17,312 bases of DNA from an uncultured Caulobacterales bacterium. GTDB taxonomy: Bacteria; Pseudomonadota; Alphaproteobacteria; Caulobacterales; Caulobacteraceae. The position numbers were made by a program, and so were the translations under genes. Positions 1 to 7,438 of the stretch are shown here, piece after piece (position 1 is the stretch's first letter; the number at the start of each line of letters is the position of its first letter). The notes under the pieces were generated by a model. It worked only from the letters and a program-made list of their open reading frames with translations, did not search any database and had not been told where the DNA came from. The stretch spans positions 1 through 17,312 of the forward strand of contig CAISYT010000007.1 of the NCBI GenBank assembly GCA_903889785.1, written 5' to 3'.

Positions 1-1
1 C

Positions 2-592
2 GATCCCGAGATCGTGGCGGCGGTGCAGGCCGCGGGCGCAATGGCAGTGCTGACCGACCCGCTCTTGCCTTCCGGTTCGGACCGTATCCTGGCTGCCCTG
101 CGCCAGCTTGACCCGGCGGGAAAACACGACGCCGTCATCAATATGCAGGGTGACATGCCGTTTGAGGCCGCCGCTTCCGTGCGCGCCTGTGCCCGTCTGC
201 TGGCCGCCGGATGCTGTGATGTGGCCACTGTCGTCGCTGAAGAAAACGATCCGGTCGCCAAGGCCAATCCCGACGTGGTCAAGGCGATCTTGGCCATGGA
301 TTCCGATGGTCAGGCTGGACGCGCGCTCTATTTCACCCGATCGACCCTCTATGGCGAGGGGCCGGTCTGGCGTCACATCGGCGTCTATGGCTACACCCGC
401 ACCGCGCTTGAGGCGTTTAACGACGCCCCGCCCTCTGCATTGGAAAAGCGCGAGAAGCTGGAACAACTGCGGGGTCTGGAGCTGGGCCTTAGCTTGCGCG
501 CCGCTGTGATTGGTTCCGCTCCGATCGCCGTCGACAGTCCCGCTGACCTCGCCGCCGCCCGCGCCTTCGCGGCGGCTATGAAAGTAATCTAG
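2..592 (+). CDS. kdsB: 3-deoxy-manno-octulosonate cytidylyltransferase (CMP-Kdo synthetase), 5'-truncated
   Basis: This enzyme activates the LPS inner-core sugar Kdo with CTP to give CMP-Kdo in the cytoplasm. The frame is open to the left edge, so the N-terminus with the nucleotide-binding start of the domain lies outside the window; about 196 of the usual ~245 residues are visible. Family features seen are the SGSDR segment (family SGTER), the NMQGDMPF stretch (family QGDEP, near the Mg-CTP site), the YFTRS segment (family YFSR), HIGVYGY, and the C-terminal VDSPADLAAAR helix start (family vDTpeDL, with a metal-binding Asp). The stop codon TAG at 590-592 directly abuts the pheA ATG, so the two genes are probably cotranscribed and coupled. 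The assignment is firm; the true start is not visible. Confidence 0.93.
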   Translation, partial: DPEIVAAVQAAGAMAVLTDPLLPSGSDRILAALRQLDPAGKHDAVINMQGDMPFEAAASVRACARLLAAGCCDVATVVAEENDPVAKANPDVVKAILAMDSDGQAGRALYFTRSTLYGEGPVWRHIGVYGYTRTALEAFNDAPPSALEKREKLEQLRGLELGLSLRAAVIGSAPIAVDSPADLAAARAFAAAMKVI

Positions 593-1441
593 ATGACCGC
601 TTCGAAGAAAATCGCCTTCCAGGGCGAACTGGGTGCCAACAGCCACGAGGCCTGCCAGACCTATTTTCCCGACTACGAGCCCGTGCCCTGCCTCACCTTT
701 GAAGAGGCCTTCATGGCCATGCAGAGCGGCGTATGCGCGCTCGGCATGATTCCGGTGGAAAATTCTATCGCCGGCCGCGTGGGCGATGTGCACCGCCTGC
801 TGCCGGCCTCGGGCCTGCGCATCATTGGCGAGGCGTTCAAGCCGATCCGTTTCCATCTTATGGCCAATCCCGGCGTTACCCTGGACACGGTGACCACGGC
901 CATCTCTATGCCGATCGCGCTGTATCAGTGCCGCAATAACATCAAGGCCATGGGCCTGGGCACTCAAGCTGCCGGCGACACCGCCGGTGCCGCCAAGGCC
1001 ATGTCGGAAAACCCCGATTCCACCAAGGCCGCTGTGGCACCGGCCCTTGCGGCCAAGATCTATGGCCTCGACATCCTCAAGAGCGATCTGGAGGACGATA
1101 TCACCAATACCACGCGGTTTCTGGTGATGACCGCGGCCAAGGACGCCGAACCACCGCCGGCCGGTGTTCCCAGCGTTACGAGCTTCGTGTTCCGAGTCCG
1201 CAACATGCCGGCCGCGCTATATAAGGCCCTCGGCGGTTTCGCCACCAACGGCGTCAACCTGACCAAGCTGGAAAGCTACATGGAGGGCTGTGCATTCGCC
1301 GCTACCATGTTCTACGCCGAGGTCGACGGCCGCCCGCAGGATCCGCCTTTGGCCCGCGCGCTGGAGGAACTGACCTTCTTCGCCGACCATGTGGAGTTAC
1401 TGGGTGCCTACCCCGCCGACCCCTTCAGACTGAAGGCATAA
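593..1441 (+). CDS. pheA: Prephenate dehydratase with C-terminal ACT domain
   Basis: The enzyme decarboxylates and dehydrates prephenate to phenylpyruvate, the committed step to phenylalanine. It is the monofunctional type of 282 residues, without a chorismate mutase domain. The catalytic domain spans about residues 4-180, opening with KIAFQGELGANSHEA and including PVENSIAG (54-61) and the catalytic-site TRF motif (174-176). A regulatory ACT domain follows from about residue 195 to 272. Its phenylalanine-binding ESRP motif is represented by ESYMEG (227-232), a variant I associate with alphaproteobacterial enzymes, so feedback control by phenylalanine is inferred rather than certain. The ATG follows the kdsB stop with no gap. 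The ffs promoter begins about 10 bases downstream of the stop. Confidence 0.95.
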   Translation: MTASKKIAFQGELGANSHEACQTYFPDYEPVPCLTFEEAFMAMQSGVCALGMIPVENSIAGRVGDVHRLLPASGLRIIGEAFKPIRFHLMANPGVTLDTVTTAISMPIALYQCRNNIKAMGLGTQAAGDTAGAAKAMSENPDSTKAAVAPALAAKIYGLDILKSDLEDDITNTTRFLVMTAAKDAEPPPAGVPSVTSFVFRVRNMPAALYKALGGFATNGVNLTKLESYMEGCAFAATMFYAEVDGRPQDPPLARALEELTFFADHVELLGAYPADPFRLKA

Positions 1442-1451
1442 CTTGCCGCGC

Positions 1452-1480
1452 TTGCACTCCCCCGTCCCAACCGCGATATA
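1452..1480 (+). promoter_or_regulatory. Candidate promoter of the SRP RNA gene
   Basis: TTGCAC at 1452-1457 and GATATA at 1475-1480 are separated by 17 bases. Read in the Caulobacter style, GCGATATA at 1473-1480 resembles the GCTANAWC -10 consensus. The SRP RNA stem begins immediately downstream. Its 5' end lies closer to the -10 than the usual start distance, so the exact transcription start is uncertain. Confidence 0.55.
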
Positions 1481-1588
1481 GGGGGTGGAGATCGGCGATG
1501 GGCGGACGCCTCGCCAATCCGGTCAGGTCCGAGAGGAAGCAGCCGCAACGAGTCACGCTCCGGGTCGTCGTCGGTCTCCACCCTGCCC
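1481..1588 (+). ncRNA. ffs: Signal recognition particle RNA (4.5S RNA)
   Basis: This is the RNA of the SRP, which binds Ffh and targets nascent inner-membrane proteins to FtsY and the translocon. The universally conserved Ffh-binding apical region is visible at 1521-1544: GGTCAGGTCC, a GAGA GNRA-type tetraloop and GGAAGCAGCC. The ends pair as one long hairpin: GGGTGGAGA at 1483-1491 with TCTCCACCC at 1575-1583, and GGCGATG at 1494-1500 with CGTCGTC at 1566-1572. The length of about 105 bases is that of the small bacterial type without an Alu domain. Exact ends are estimated from pairing. It lies just upstream of dnaX, an arrangement I recall from other bacteria. No U-rich terminator follows, so the 3' end may be made by processing of a longer ffs-dnaX transcript. 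Confidence 0.93.
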
Positions 1589-1604
1589 CTCTTAGCCCCG
1601 CGTC

Positions 1605-3425
1605 ATGGCCGATCCAGACTTGAATGATCCTGACGCTGCGGCCGATCTCGCTCCTGAGCGCGATCCCCTGACCGTCGACATTTTCGGCGATTTTGCCGCT
1701 GCACAGCCCTCGCAAGACCTGCCGCCCCCCTCGTCGGTCGGCGGGGCCTATACCGTCCTGGCGCGCAAGTACCGGCCAATGGCCTTTGAGGACCTCATCG
1801 GCCAGGAGGCCATGGTCCGAACCCTGACCAATGCCTTCGCCACCGGTCGGATCGCCCACGGCTTCATGCTCACCGGTGTGCGCGGGGTGGGCAAGACCAC
1901 CACCGCCCGTTTGCTGGCCCGCGCTCTGAACTATGAGACCGATACGGTTCACCAGCCTTCGATGGATTTCACGGTCGAGGGCCACCACGACCGCGCCATT
2001 ATCGATGGCCGGCATATCGACGTGCTGGAGCTGGATGCTGCCAGTCGCACCAAGGTCGACGAGATGCGCGAGCTCCTCGACGGGGTGCGGTATGCGCCGG
2101 TCGAGGCGCGCTACAAGGTCTACGTCATCGACGAAGTGCATATGCTGTCGACCGCAGCCTTCAATGCCCTGTTGAAGACACTGGAAGAGCCGCCGCCGCA
2201 TGCAAAGTTCATCTTCGCGACCACCGAAATCCGCAAGGTGCCGGTGACGATCCTGTCGCGCACTCAGCGCTTCGATCTGCGCCGCGTCGAACCCGAGGTG
2301 TTGACTGAGCATTTCGCCAAGGTGGCGGCGGCCGAGGGCTTCCGTGTCGACCGCCAGGCGCTGCAACTGATCTCCCGTGCCGCCGAGGGGTCGGTGCGGG
2401 ACGGCCTATCCCTGCTTGACCAAGCGCTGGTTCAGGGCGATCCGGGCGCGGCGGTGACCGCCGCCAACGTGCGCGACATGCTGGGTCTGGCCGACCGCGG
2501 CGAGACCATCGGTCTGTTCGAGACGGTGATGCGCGGTGCCCCCGGTGAGGCCATCACGGTGTTCAAGAGCCTGTGGGCCAAGGGTGCCGATCCTGGCGTG
2601 GTCATGCTTGACCTGCTCGACCACTGTCATGGTGCATCTCTGACCAAGGCTGTGGGCCCCGAAGCACTGGGCCTGCCCAGCGATCAAGCCGGCAGGCTGG
2701 CGGCGATCGGTGCGGCGGTCAGCGCTGGTACCCTCTCGCGGCTCTGGCAGATGCTGCTCAAGGCCCACGAGGAGGTGCGCCGTGCACCCGATGCTGCGGC
2801 AGCGGCGGAAATGGCCCTGATCCGGCTTTGCTATGCTGCCGATCTGCCCGGTCCCGAGGAAGCTTTGAAGGCATTGCGCGAGGGCACCCCGCCCAGCGGT
2901 CTTAGCGGCGGCGTTCCCACCGGCTCGCCCAGCCCCGGTGGCGGCTCGGGCGGGGGCGGAACCTCAACGGCGTATGCGCCTCGCCAGATGCCCGCGGCCC
3001 AGGCCCAGGCCCAGTCTGCGCCGACCCTGGCCAGTTTCGAGGATGTTGTTCGCCTGATCGACGCGCGGCGCGATCTGGGGTTGAAGCTCGATGTCGAGCG
3101 CTACATGCGGCCCATCGCATTCCGGCCGGGTGCTATTACCTTCGAATCCGTGCCCGGTGCCCCGTCGAACCTGGCTGGCCGACTGGTGGCACGACTCAAG
3201 GAATGGACCGGCCAGCCGTGGCTGGTGGCCGCTGAGGGTGGTGGCGGGGGCGAGACCCTGCTCGAACGTGAGCGTCGCGAACGGGCGCAGGTCCGGCTAG
3301 AGGCCGCCGCTGATCCGTTTGTGACCGCCGTGCTGGAAGCCTTCCCAGGTGCCGAACTGATTGAGGTACGTCAGAACGCGGTTCCGGCCGCCGACGTCGT
3401 GCCCGCTGACGACGAAGAGGATTGA
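1605..3425 (+). CDS. dnaX: DNA polymerase III subunit tau (clamp loader ATPase)
   Basis: DnaX is the ATPase of the clamp loader that opens the beta clamp and ties leading and lagging polymerases together. The AAA+ core starts near residue 50 (YTVLARKYRP). It holds Walker A GVRGVGKT (91-98), Walker B VIDEVH (174-179), sensor 1 ATTE (205-208), the SRC-type arginine finger motif as SRTQ (218-221), and sensor 2 GSVRDGLSLLDQA (262-274). The four zinc cysteines expected between Walker A and Walker B are all missing (about 108-135, LNYETDT to VEGHHDRAIIDGRH). Domain III extends to about residue 415. A Gly/Ser/Pro linker with an AQAQAQ run (about 428-472) leads to a tau-specific C-terminal domain (about 475-600). 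The length of 606 suits the alphaproteobacterial family. The start ATG is only about 17 bases past the SRP RNA stem and has no clear ribosome binding site. No A-rich slippery site for a gamma product was seen. Confidence 0.95.
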   Translation: MADPDLNDPDAAADLAPERDPLTVDIFGDFAAAQPSQDLPPPSSVGGAYTVLARKYRPMAFEDLIGQEAMVRTLTNAFATGRIAHGFMLTGVRGVGKTTTARLLARALNYETDTVHQPSMDFTVEGHHDRAIIDGRHIDVLELDAASRTKVDEMRELLDGVRYAPVEARYKVYVIDEVHMLSTAAFNALLKTLEEPPPHAKFIFATTEIRKVPVTILSRTQRFDLRRVEPEVLTEHFAKVAAAEGFRVDRQALQLISRAAEGSVRDGLSLLDQALVQGDPGAAVTAANVRDMLGLADRGETIGLFETVMRGAPGEAITVFKSLWAKGADPGVVMLDLLDHCHGASLTKAVGPEALGLPSDQAGRLAAIGAAVSAGTLSRLWQMLLKAHEEVRRAPDAAAAAEMALIRLCYAADLPGPEEALKALREGTPPSGLSGGVPTGSPSPGGGSGGGGTSTAYAPRQMPAAQAQAQSAPTLASFEDVVRLIDARRDLGLKLDVERYMRPIAFRPGAITFESVPGAPSNLAGRLVARLKEWTGQPWLVAAEGGGGGETLLERERRERAQVRLEAAADPFVTAVLEAFPGAELIEVRQNAVPAADVVPADDEED

Positions 3426-3429
3426 AGCC

Positions 3430-3753
3430 TTGAAAGACATGGGCGCGATGATGAAGCAGGCTCAGGCCATGCAGGCCCGCCTGGCCGAGGCACAGGACAA
3501 GATCAAGTCGATCAGCGTTGAAGGCCGCGCCGGCGGCGACCTGGTGCGCATTACCGTCACGGGCGCAGGCGTTGTCACGGCCGTGAAGATCGACTCCTCG
3601 CTGATGGCCGCTGACGGGGCCGAGGACGTGGCCGACCTGATTGTGGCCGCCCATGCCGATGCTAAGCGCCAGATTGATGCCACCCAGGAATCCTTGATGA
3701 AGGAAGCCATGGGTCCGCTGGCAGGCCTCAATATCCCGGGATTGAAATTCTAG
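3430..3753 (+). CDS. ybaB: YbaB/EbfC family nucleoid-associated protein (TTG start)
   Basis: This is a small DNA-binding protein that forms dimeric tweezers and coats DNA; its gene is classically placed between dnaX and recR, as here. I chose the TTG at 3430 because it gives the family N-terminus (M)KDMGAMMKQAQAMQARLAEAQ and a product of 107 residues, the normal length. An AGAGG ribosome binding site lies at 3416-3420, 9 bases upstream. A longer open frame reaches 3361 but would overlap dnaX by about 65 bases and add non-conserved sequence; an ATG at 3439 would cut the conserved start. The N-terminal half is a coiled coil (about 4-28), followed by the beta region VEGRAGGDLVRITVTGAG and the C-terminal helix ending LAGLNIPGLKF. 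The gene starts 4 bases after the dnaX stop. Confidence 0.92.
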   Translation: MKDMGAMMKQAQAMQARLAEAQDKIKSISVEGRAGGDLVRITVTGAGVVTAVKIDSSLMAADGAEDVADLIVAAHADAKRQIDATQESLMKEAMGPLAGLNIPGLKF

Positions 3754-3764
3754 TGCGTGCGACA

Positions 3765-3792
3765 GCCGAAAACCGTCCCTACGGGCTTCGGC
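3765..3792 (+). repeat. Two-step hairpin between ybaB and recR
   Basis: An inverted repeat pairs GCCGAA (3765-3770) with TTCGGC (3787-3792) and, inside it, CCGT (3773-3776) with ACGG (3781-3784) around a CCCT loop. No T-run follows, so it is not a classical terminator. It may modulate recR expression or be part of a dispersed repeat: a similar stretch lies at 15313-15350. Confidence 0.5.
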
Positions 3793-3815
3793 GCTCGCCG
3801 CGCGAAAGTCATTAG

Positions 3816-4418
3816 ATGGCCGCTTCCGCCGGACCCGAGATCGAGCGACTGATCGGCCTGCTGGCTAAGCTCCCTGGCCTGGGTCCCAGGTCGGCCCGCC
3901 GTGCGGCCCTGGCCCTCCTCAAGCGCCGTGACCAGCTGCTTGATCCCCTGACTGTGGCCCTCTACGACGCCAAGGCTAAGGTGCGCGCCTGCGGGGTTTG
4001 CGGCTCGCTCGACAGTCGCGATCCATGCCAGGTGTGCAGTGATCCCGAGCGCGACCAGGGCCTGATCTGTGTCGTTGAGGAAGTCGGCGCCTTGTGGGCT
4101 ATGGAGCGCGGCGGTGCCTATCGCGGCCTCTATCATGTTCTCGGCGGCCTGCTGTCGGCCCTCGACGGCATAGGGCCGGAAACCCTACGGGTGCGCGAGC
4201 TGCTGGCCCGTGCTGGCAATGGCGCGGCAACGGAGGTCATCCTGGCCTTGCCGGCGACGGTCGATGGCCAGACCACTTCGCATTATCTGGCTGAACGGCT
4301 GTCGGAATCTGGCGTTTCGATCACCATGCTGGCGCGGGGCTTGCCGGTGGGCGGTGATCTCGACTGGCTCGACGACGGCACAATCGCCCAAGCCCTGCGA
4401 GCGCGGCGACCGGCCTAG
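3816..4418 (+). CDS. recR: Recombination mediator protein RecR
   Basis: RecR works with RecO (and RecF) to load RecA onto SSB-coated single-stranded DNA during gap repair. The 200-residue length is typical. In order there is an N-terminal helix-hairpin-helix (about 10-38, KLPGLGPRSARRAALALL), a four-cysteine zinc finger with C59, C62, C71 and C74 (CGVC and CQVC), and a TOPRIM domain from about residue 82 to 175 (LICVVEEVGALWAMERGGAYRGLYHVLGG). It ends in the conserved tail GLPVGGDLDWLDDGTIAQALRARR. The ATG at 3816 gives the family N-terminus. It lies 62 bases downstream of ybaB across a hairpin and is probably in the same transcript. Confidence 0.96.
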   Translation: MAASAGPEIERLIGLLAKLPGLGPRSARRAALALLKRRDQLLDPLTVALYDAKAKVRACGVCGSLDSRDPCQVCSDPERDQGLICVVEEVGALWAMERGGAYRGLYHVLGGLLSALDGIGPETLRVRELLARAGNGAATEVILALPATVDGQTTSHYLAERLSESGVSITMLARGLPVGGDLDWLDDGTIAQALRARRPA

Positions 4419-4476
4419 CCGAAATTCACCCGTCCGGCCTCATCCAGCGGCCACCCCAAGGGTTACGGCGGTCAGT

Positions 4477-4513
4477 CGGGCCTGCATGGTGGCCACCCTC
4501 GTCTCAGGGCCCG
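4477..4513 (+). repeat. Imperfect hairpin in the recR-rmuC gap
   Basis: CGGGCCTG (4477-4484) can pair with CAGGGCCCG (4505-4513) with one bulged G; the loop contains the perfect palindrome GGTGGCCACC (4488-4497). There is no T-run. The 116-base gap between recR and rmuC shows no convincing promoter. Confidence 0.3.
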
Positions 4514-4534
4514 AGTCATGGTAGCGAACGGACC

Positions 4535-5752
4535 ATGAACACGACAACCCTGCTTGCGATCATCGCCGCGGTCCTGGCCTGCGCCTTGGCTGCGGTATTC
4601 GTACTTCTGTTGGTTGAGAAGAAGAAAAGCCACGCTCTGGACCTGAAATTGGCCGGGATGAGTTCGTCCGACGATGCCAAGGCCCACGCACTAGTGACCG
4701 CCAATCAGGTCGCCGAGGCGATTCTCAAACGCGCCGACGAGAATTTCCAGACGCGCGATCAGCATGCCCGCACGGCGCTGGAACTGCATCTCAAGCCGGT
4801 TACCGAAACCCTGGCCAAGATGCAGGCGCAGGTCGCCGCCGTCGAGAAAACGCGTGCGGAAGAGACCGGCAGTCTCAAACAGCAGATCGAGGGCGTGATG
4901 CGCGCCGCCGCAGCCACCCAGGACGAGGCCCGCAAGCTCTCCACCGCTCTGCGCCGTGGTGCGGGCGTGCAGGGGCGTTGGGGCGAGCAGATGTTGCTCA
5001 ACACCTTAGAGCGCGCTGGGCTGCAACGCGGTACCGATTTCGAGGAGCAGGTTTCGGTGAACGGCGACGATGGCCGCCTGCGTCCCGATTTCCTGCTGCA
5101 TATGCCGGGCAAGGGCGTGTTCGTTATCGACGCAAAGGTTTCGCTTACAGCCTTCCAGGAAGCCCACGATGCGACGGACGAGGCGACGCGTGACCTGGCC
5201 CTGGTGCGGCATGCCCAGAGCGTGCGCGATCACGTCCGCAGCCTGTCGAGCAAGGCCTATTGGGACCAGTTCGACTCGTCCCCCGATTTCGTCGCCATGT
5301 TCGTGCCGGGCGACGGCATCCTTGCCGCCGCGCTGGAACGGCAGCCGAACCTGATCGGCGAGGCGCTAGATCGGCGGGTGATCCTCGTTACGCCCTCCAG
5401 CCTGTTCGCCCTTTGCAAGGCCGTTGCCTATGGCTGGCGCGTCGAAGGTCAGGCCGCCAATGCCAAGCTGATCGCCGACGCCGGGCGCGAGCTGCATGAC
5501 CGCGTCGGTCTGATCGCCAAATATGCCATCGACCTGGGGGGCTCGCTCAATAAGGCGGTCGAGAAGTACAACGACTTCGCCGGCTCGCTGGAGCGCAACG
5601 TGCTGACCTCTGCCAAGCGTTTGGAAAAACTATCGGCTTCGCACCCGGACAAGCCCCTGCCCGAGATTGAGAGCCTGGACGCCCGTACCCGGCCGCTGAC
5701 CAAACTGGTACCGCCGGAAGACGAGGCCGCCGTGCCGCCCCGCCTGTCTTGA
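4535..5752 (+). CDS. rmuC: DNA recombination protein RmuC homologue
   Basis: RmuC-family proteins limit inversions and other rearrangements at short repeats and carry a restriction-endonuclease-like (PD-(D/E)XK) fold. The protein has 405 residues. An N-terminal membrane segment (about 5-27, LLAIIAAVLACALAAVFVLLL) is followed by KKK, predicting a membrane-tethered cytoplasmic protein. A long helical, probably coiled-coil stretch covers about 45-140. The conserved core begins at GVQGRWGEQMLLNTLERAGL (144-163). The nuclease-like motif is visible as RPDF (183-186) and VIDAK (197-201), with D185, D199 and K201 as likely active-site residues. The ATG gives the membrane segment right at the N-terminus. 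The gene lies 116 bases after recR and 32 before def. The biochemical activity of the family is poorly defined. Confidence 0.92.
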   Translation: MNTTTLLAIIAAVLACALAAVFVLLLVEKKKSHALDLKLAGMSSSDDAKAHALVTANQVAEAILKRADENFQTRDQHARTALELHLKPVTETLAKMQAQVAAVEKTRAEETGSLKQQIEGVMRAAAATQDEARKLSTALRRGAGVQGRWGEQMLLNTLERAGLQRGTDFEEQVSVNGDDGRLRPDFLLHMPGKGVFVIDAKVSLTAFQEAHDATDEATRDLALVRHAQSVRDHVRSLSSKAYWDQFDSSPDFVAMFVPGDGILAAALERQPNLIGEALDRRVILVTPSSLFALCKAVAYGWRVEGQAANAKLIADAGRELHDRVGLIAKYAIDLGGSLNKAVEKYNDFAGSLERNVLTSAKRLEKLSASHPDKPLPEIESLDARTRPLTKLVPPEDEAAVPPRLS

Positions 5753-5784
5753 CGCTGCGCGGTGCCCGCCTTACGTGAGCGGTC

Positions 5785-6336
5785 ATGGCTTCGAGGCGCA
5801 TCCTAACCATCGATAACGCCGCCGATTTGGCGGTGCTTAAACAGGTTTCGGCCCCCGTCGAGCGGGTGGACGACACCTTGCGCGCCCTGATGGATGAAAT
5901 GCTCGAGACGATGTACGCGGCGCCTGGCATCGGCTTGGCGGCCGTGCAGGTAGGCGAGCCGGTGCGTGTGATCGTCATGGATCTGGGCGATCGTGAGGCC
6001 ACCCCCGATACCGAGGAACAGGCCGCGGCGGTTCGCCGGCCGGCCTATTACGTCAATCCGGAGATTATCTGGAGTTCAGACGAGACCGCCCCCTATGAAG
6101 AGGGCTGCCTTTCGGTGCCGGAGATCTACGAGGAAGTCGACCGCCCGGCCCGCGTCAAGCTGCGTTACCTCAACTCTCAAGGCGAGCAAGTCGAGGAAGA
6201 GGCCGACGGCCTGTTTGCGGTTTGCATCCAGCACGAGATGGATCACCTGCAGGGGGTGTTGTTCATCGACCACCTGTCGCGCCTGAAGCGCGATCGCTCG
6301 ATTGCCAAGGTCAAGAAGGCGGCGAAGGCGGCGTAA
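5785..6336 (+). CDS. def: Peptide deformylase
   Basis: This enzyme removes the formyl group from the N-terminal methionine of nascent proteins, the counterpart of the formyltransferase encoded next. All three family motifs are present: GIGLAAVQ (48-55), EGCLSVP (106-112, metal ligand C108) and QHEMDHLQG (149-157, ligands H150 and H154 and catalytic E151). The length of 183 residues is usual, with a short basic tail KVKKAAKAA. The segment EATPDTEEQAAAVRRP (about 71-86) is an insertion-like loop before the strand YYVNPEII. The ATG at 5785 gives the family start (S)RRILTIDNAADLAVLK. The gap to rmuC is 32 bases, so it is likely in the same operon. Confidence 0.96.
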   Translation: MASRRILTIDNAADLAVLKQVSAPVERVDDTLRALMDEMLETMYAAPGIGLAAVQVGEPVRVIVMDLGDREATPDTEEQAAAVRRPAYYVNPEIIWSSDETAPYEEGCLSVPEIYEEVDRPARVKLRYLNSQGEQVEEEADGLFAVCIQHEMDHLQGVLFIDHLSRLKRDRSIAKVKKAAKAA

Positions 6337-6509
6337 GGTCGCCCACGCTGAGCGCGTTCTCGGCTATCCCTTCGCAGTGGCAATGCAGGTCATGCGAGTC
6401 CTTTCCGCGCAATCCGATGGCCCCAAAATGGCTGGAACGGCTCAAGGTGCCTTGCCTCTATCGCAGCCACGCCCTTGCCACGCCGCACGGCACGTCTAAA
6501 CCAGCGCCC

Positions 6510-7433
6510 ATGCGCTTGGCCTTTCTTGGAACCCCCGTTTTCGCCGCGACCTGTCTGGCGGCCATAGCTGAGGCTGGGCATGAGATCGCCTGCGTCTACA
6601 GCCAGGCCCCAAAGCCGCGCGGAAGGGGCCTGGAGACGCGGCTCACGCCGGTAGAGGCCTATGCGCGGGACCGTGGGTTCATGGTGCGCACCCCCATCTC
6701 GATGCGAGACCCCGAAGAGGTCGCCGCCTTTGCTGCCCTGGGGCTCGATGTAGCCGTGGTGGTGGCGTTTGGCCAAATTCTGCCCACCACCGTCTTGGAG
6801 GCCGCAAGACTGGGCGCGTTCAACCTACACGCCAGTCTCTTACCCCGCTGGCGCGGCGCGGCGCCAATTCAGCGGGCCCTGATGGCGGGTGATGCTGAAA
6901 CCGGCGTCCAGGTCATGCGTATGACGGAAGGCCTCGACGAAGGCCCGATCCTGGCGACCGCTCGCGTCGCCATTGAGCCTGACGACATCGCCGGTACGCT
7001 GCACGACAAACTGGCCGTGGCCGGTGCTGGCCTGTTGGTGGAGATCCTCGCCGCTATCGGCGCTGGCGCGGCCGTCGAGACGGCGCAGGCCGCCGAGGGT
7101 GTGACCTACGCCAAGAAGATCAAGACCGCTGAAGCGCACATTGACTGGAGCTGTCCGGCCGCTGAGATCGACCTGTTGATCCGCGGGCTCTCTCCCTTTC
7201 CTGGAGCCTGGTTCATGGCCCCCTCGCCGCGTGGCGAGACTCGCATCAAGGCCCTGCTGTCCCGGGTGGAAGAGGGTGCTGGCGTGCCGGGACAGGTGCT
7301 CGACAATGACGGCCTGATCGCCTGTGGCGAAGGCGCGGTGCGACTGCTGGGTGCCCAGCGCGAGGGCAAGGGGCCGCAGGGCGCCGGCGATTTCTTACGC
7401 GGCTTTCCGCTGGACCTTGGGACGAATTTGTAA
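6510..7433 (+). CDS. fmt: Methionyl-tRNA formyltransferase
   Basis: Fmt formylates initiator Met-tRNA using 10-formyltetrahydrofolate. I chose the ATG at 6510 because it gives the family start MRLAFLGTPVFAATCL and a product of 307 residues; the frame stays open back to 6222, but that would overlap def and add about 96 unrelated residues. The catalytic N105, H107 and D143 are in place, with the SLLPRWRGAAPIQRALMAGD motif from residue 109. The C-terminal tRNA-binding OB-like domain begins near residue 205 and ends GDFLRGFPLDLGTNL. No strong ribosome binding site is visible. The 173-base gap after def holds nothing I can support. truA begins 5 bases after the stop. Confidence 0.96.
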   Translation: MRLAFLGTPVFAATCLAAIAEAGHEIACVYSQAPKPRGRGLETRLTPVEAYARDRGFMVRTPISMRDPEEVAAFAALGLDVAVVVAFGQILPTTVLEAARLGAFNLHASLLPRWRGAAPIQRALMAGDAETGVQVMRMTEGLDEGPILATARVAIEPDDIAGTLHDKLAVAGAGLLVEILAAIGAGAAVETAQAAEGVTYAKKIKTAEAHIDWSCPAAEIDLLIRGLSPFPGAWFMAPSPRGETRIKALLSRVEEGAGVPGQVLDNDGLIACGEGAVRLLGAQREGKGPQGAGDFLRGFPLDLGTNL

Positions 7434-7438
7434 CGCCC

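Noticed and set aside
1425..2366. Long minus-strand open frame of 313 codons opposite dnaX
   Set aside because: It is antisense to the conserved AAA+ core of DnaX and results from GC-rich codon bias; its translation resembles no known family.
2938..3015. Gly-rich and GCCCAG triplet repeats in dnaX as a tandem repeat locus
   Set aside because: They encode the flexible linker between DnaX domains, which is commonly low in complexity.
2880..3020. Programmed frameshift in dnaX for a gamma subunit
   Set aside because: The linker region has no A-run or A-AAA-AAG-type slippery site, so the sequence gives no support for it.
6222..6509. In-frame extension of fmt back into def
   Set aside because: It overlaps the def 3' end and adds about 96 residues without similarity; Fmt proteins start at the MRLAFLGTP position.
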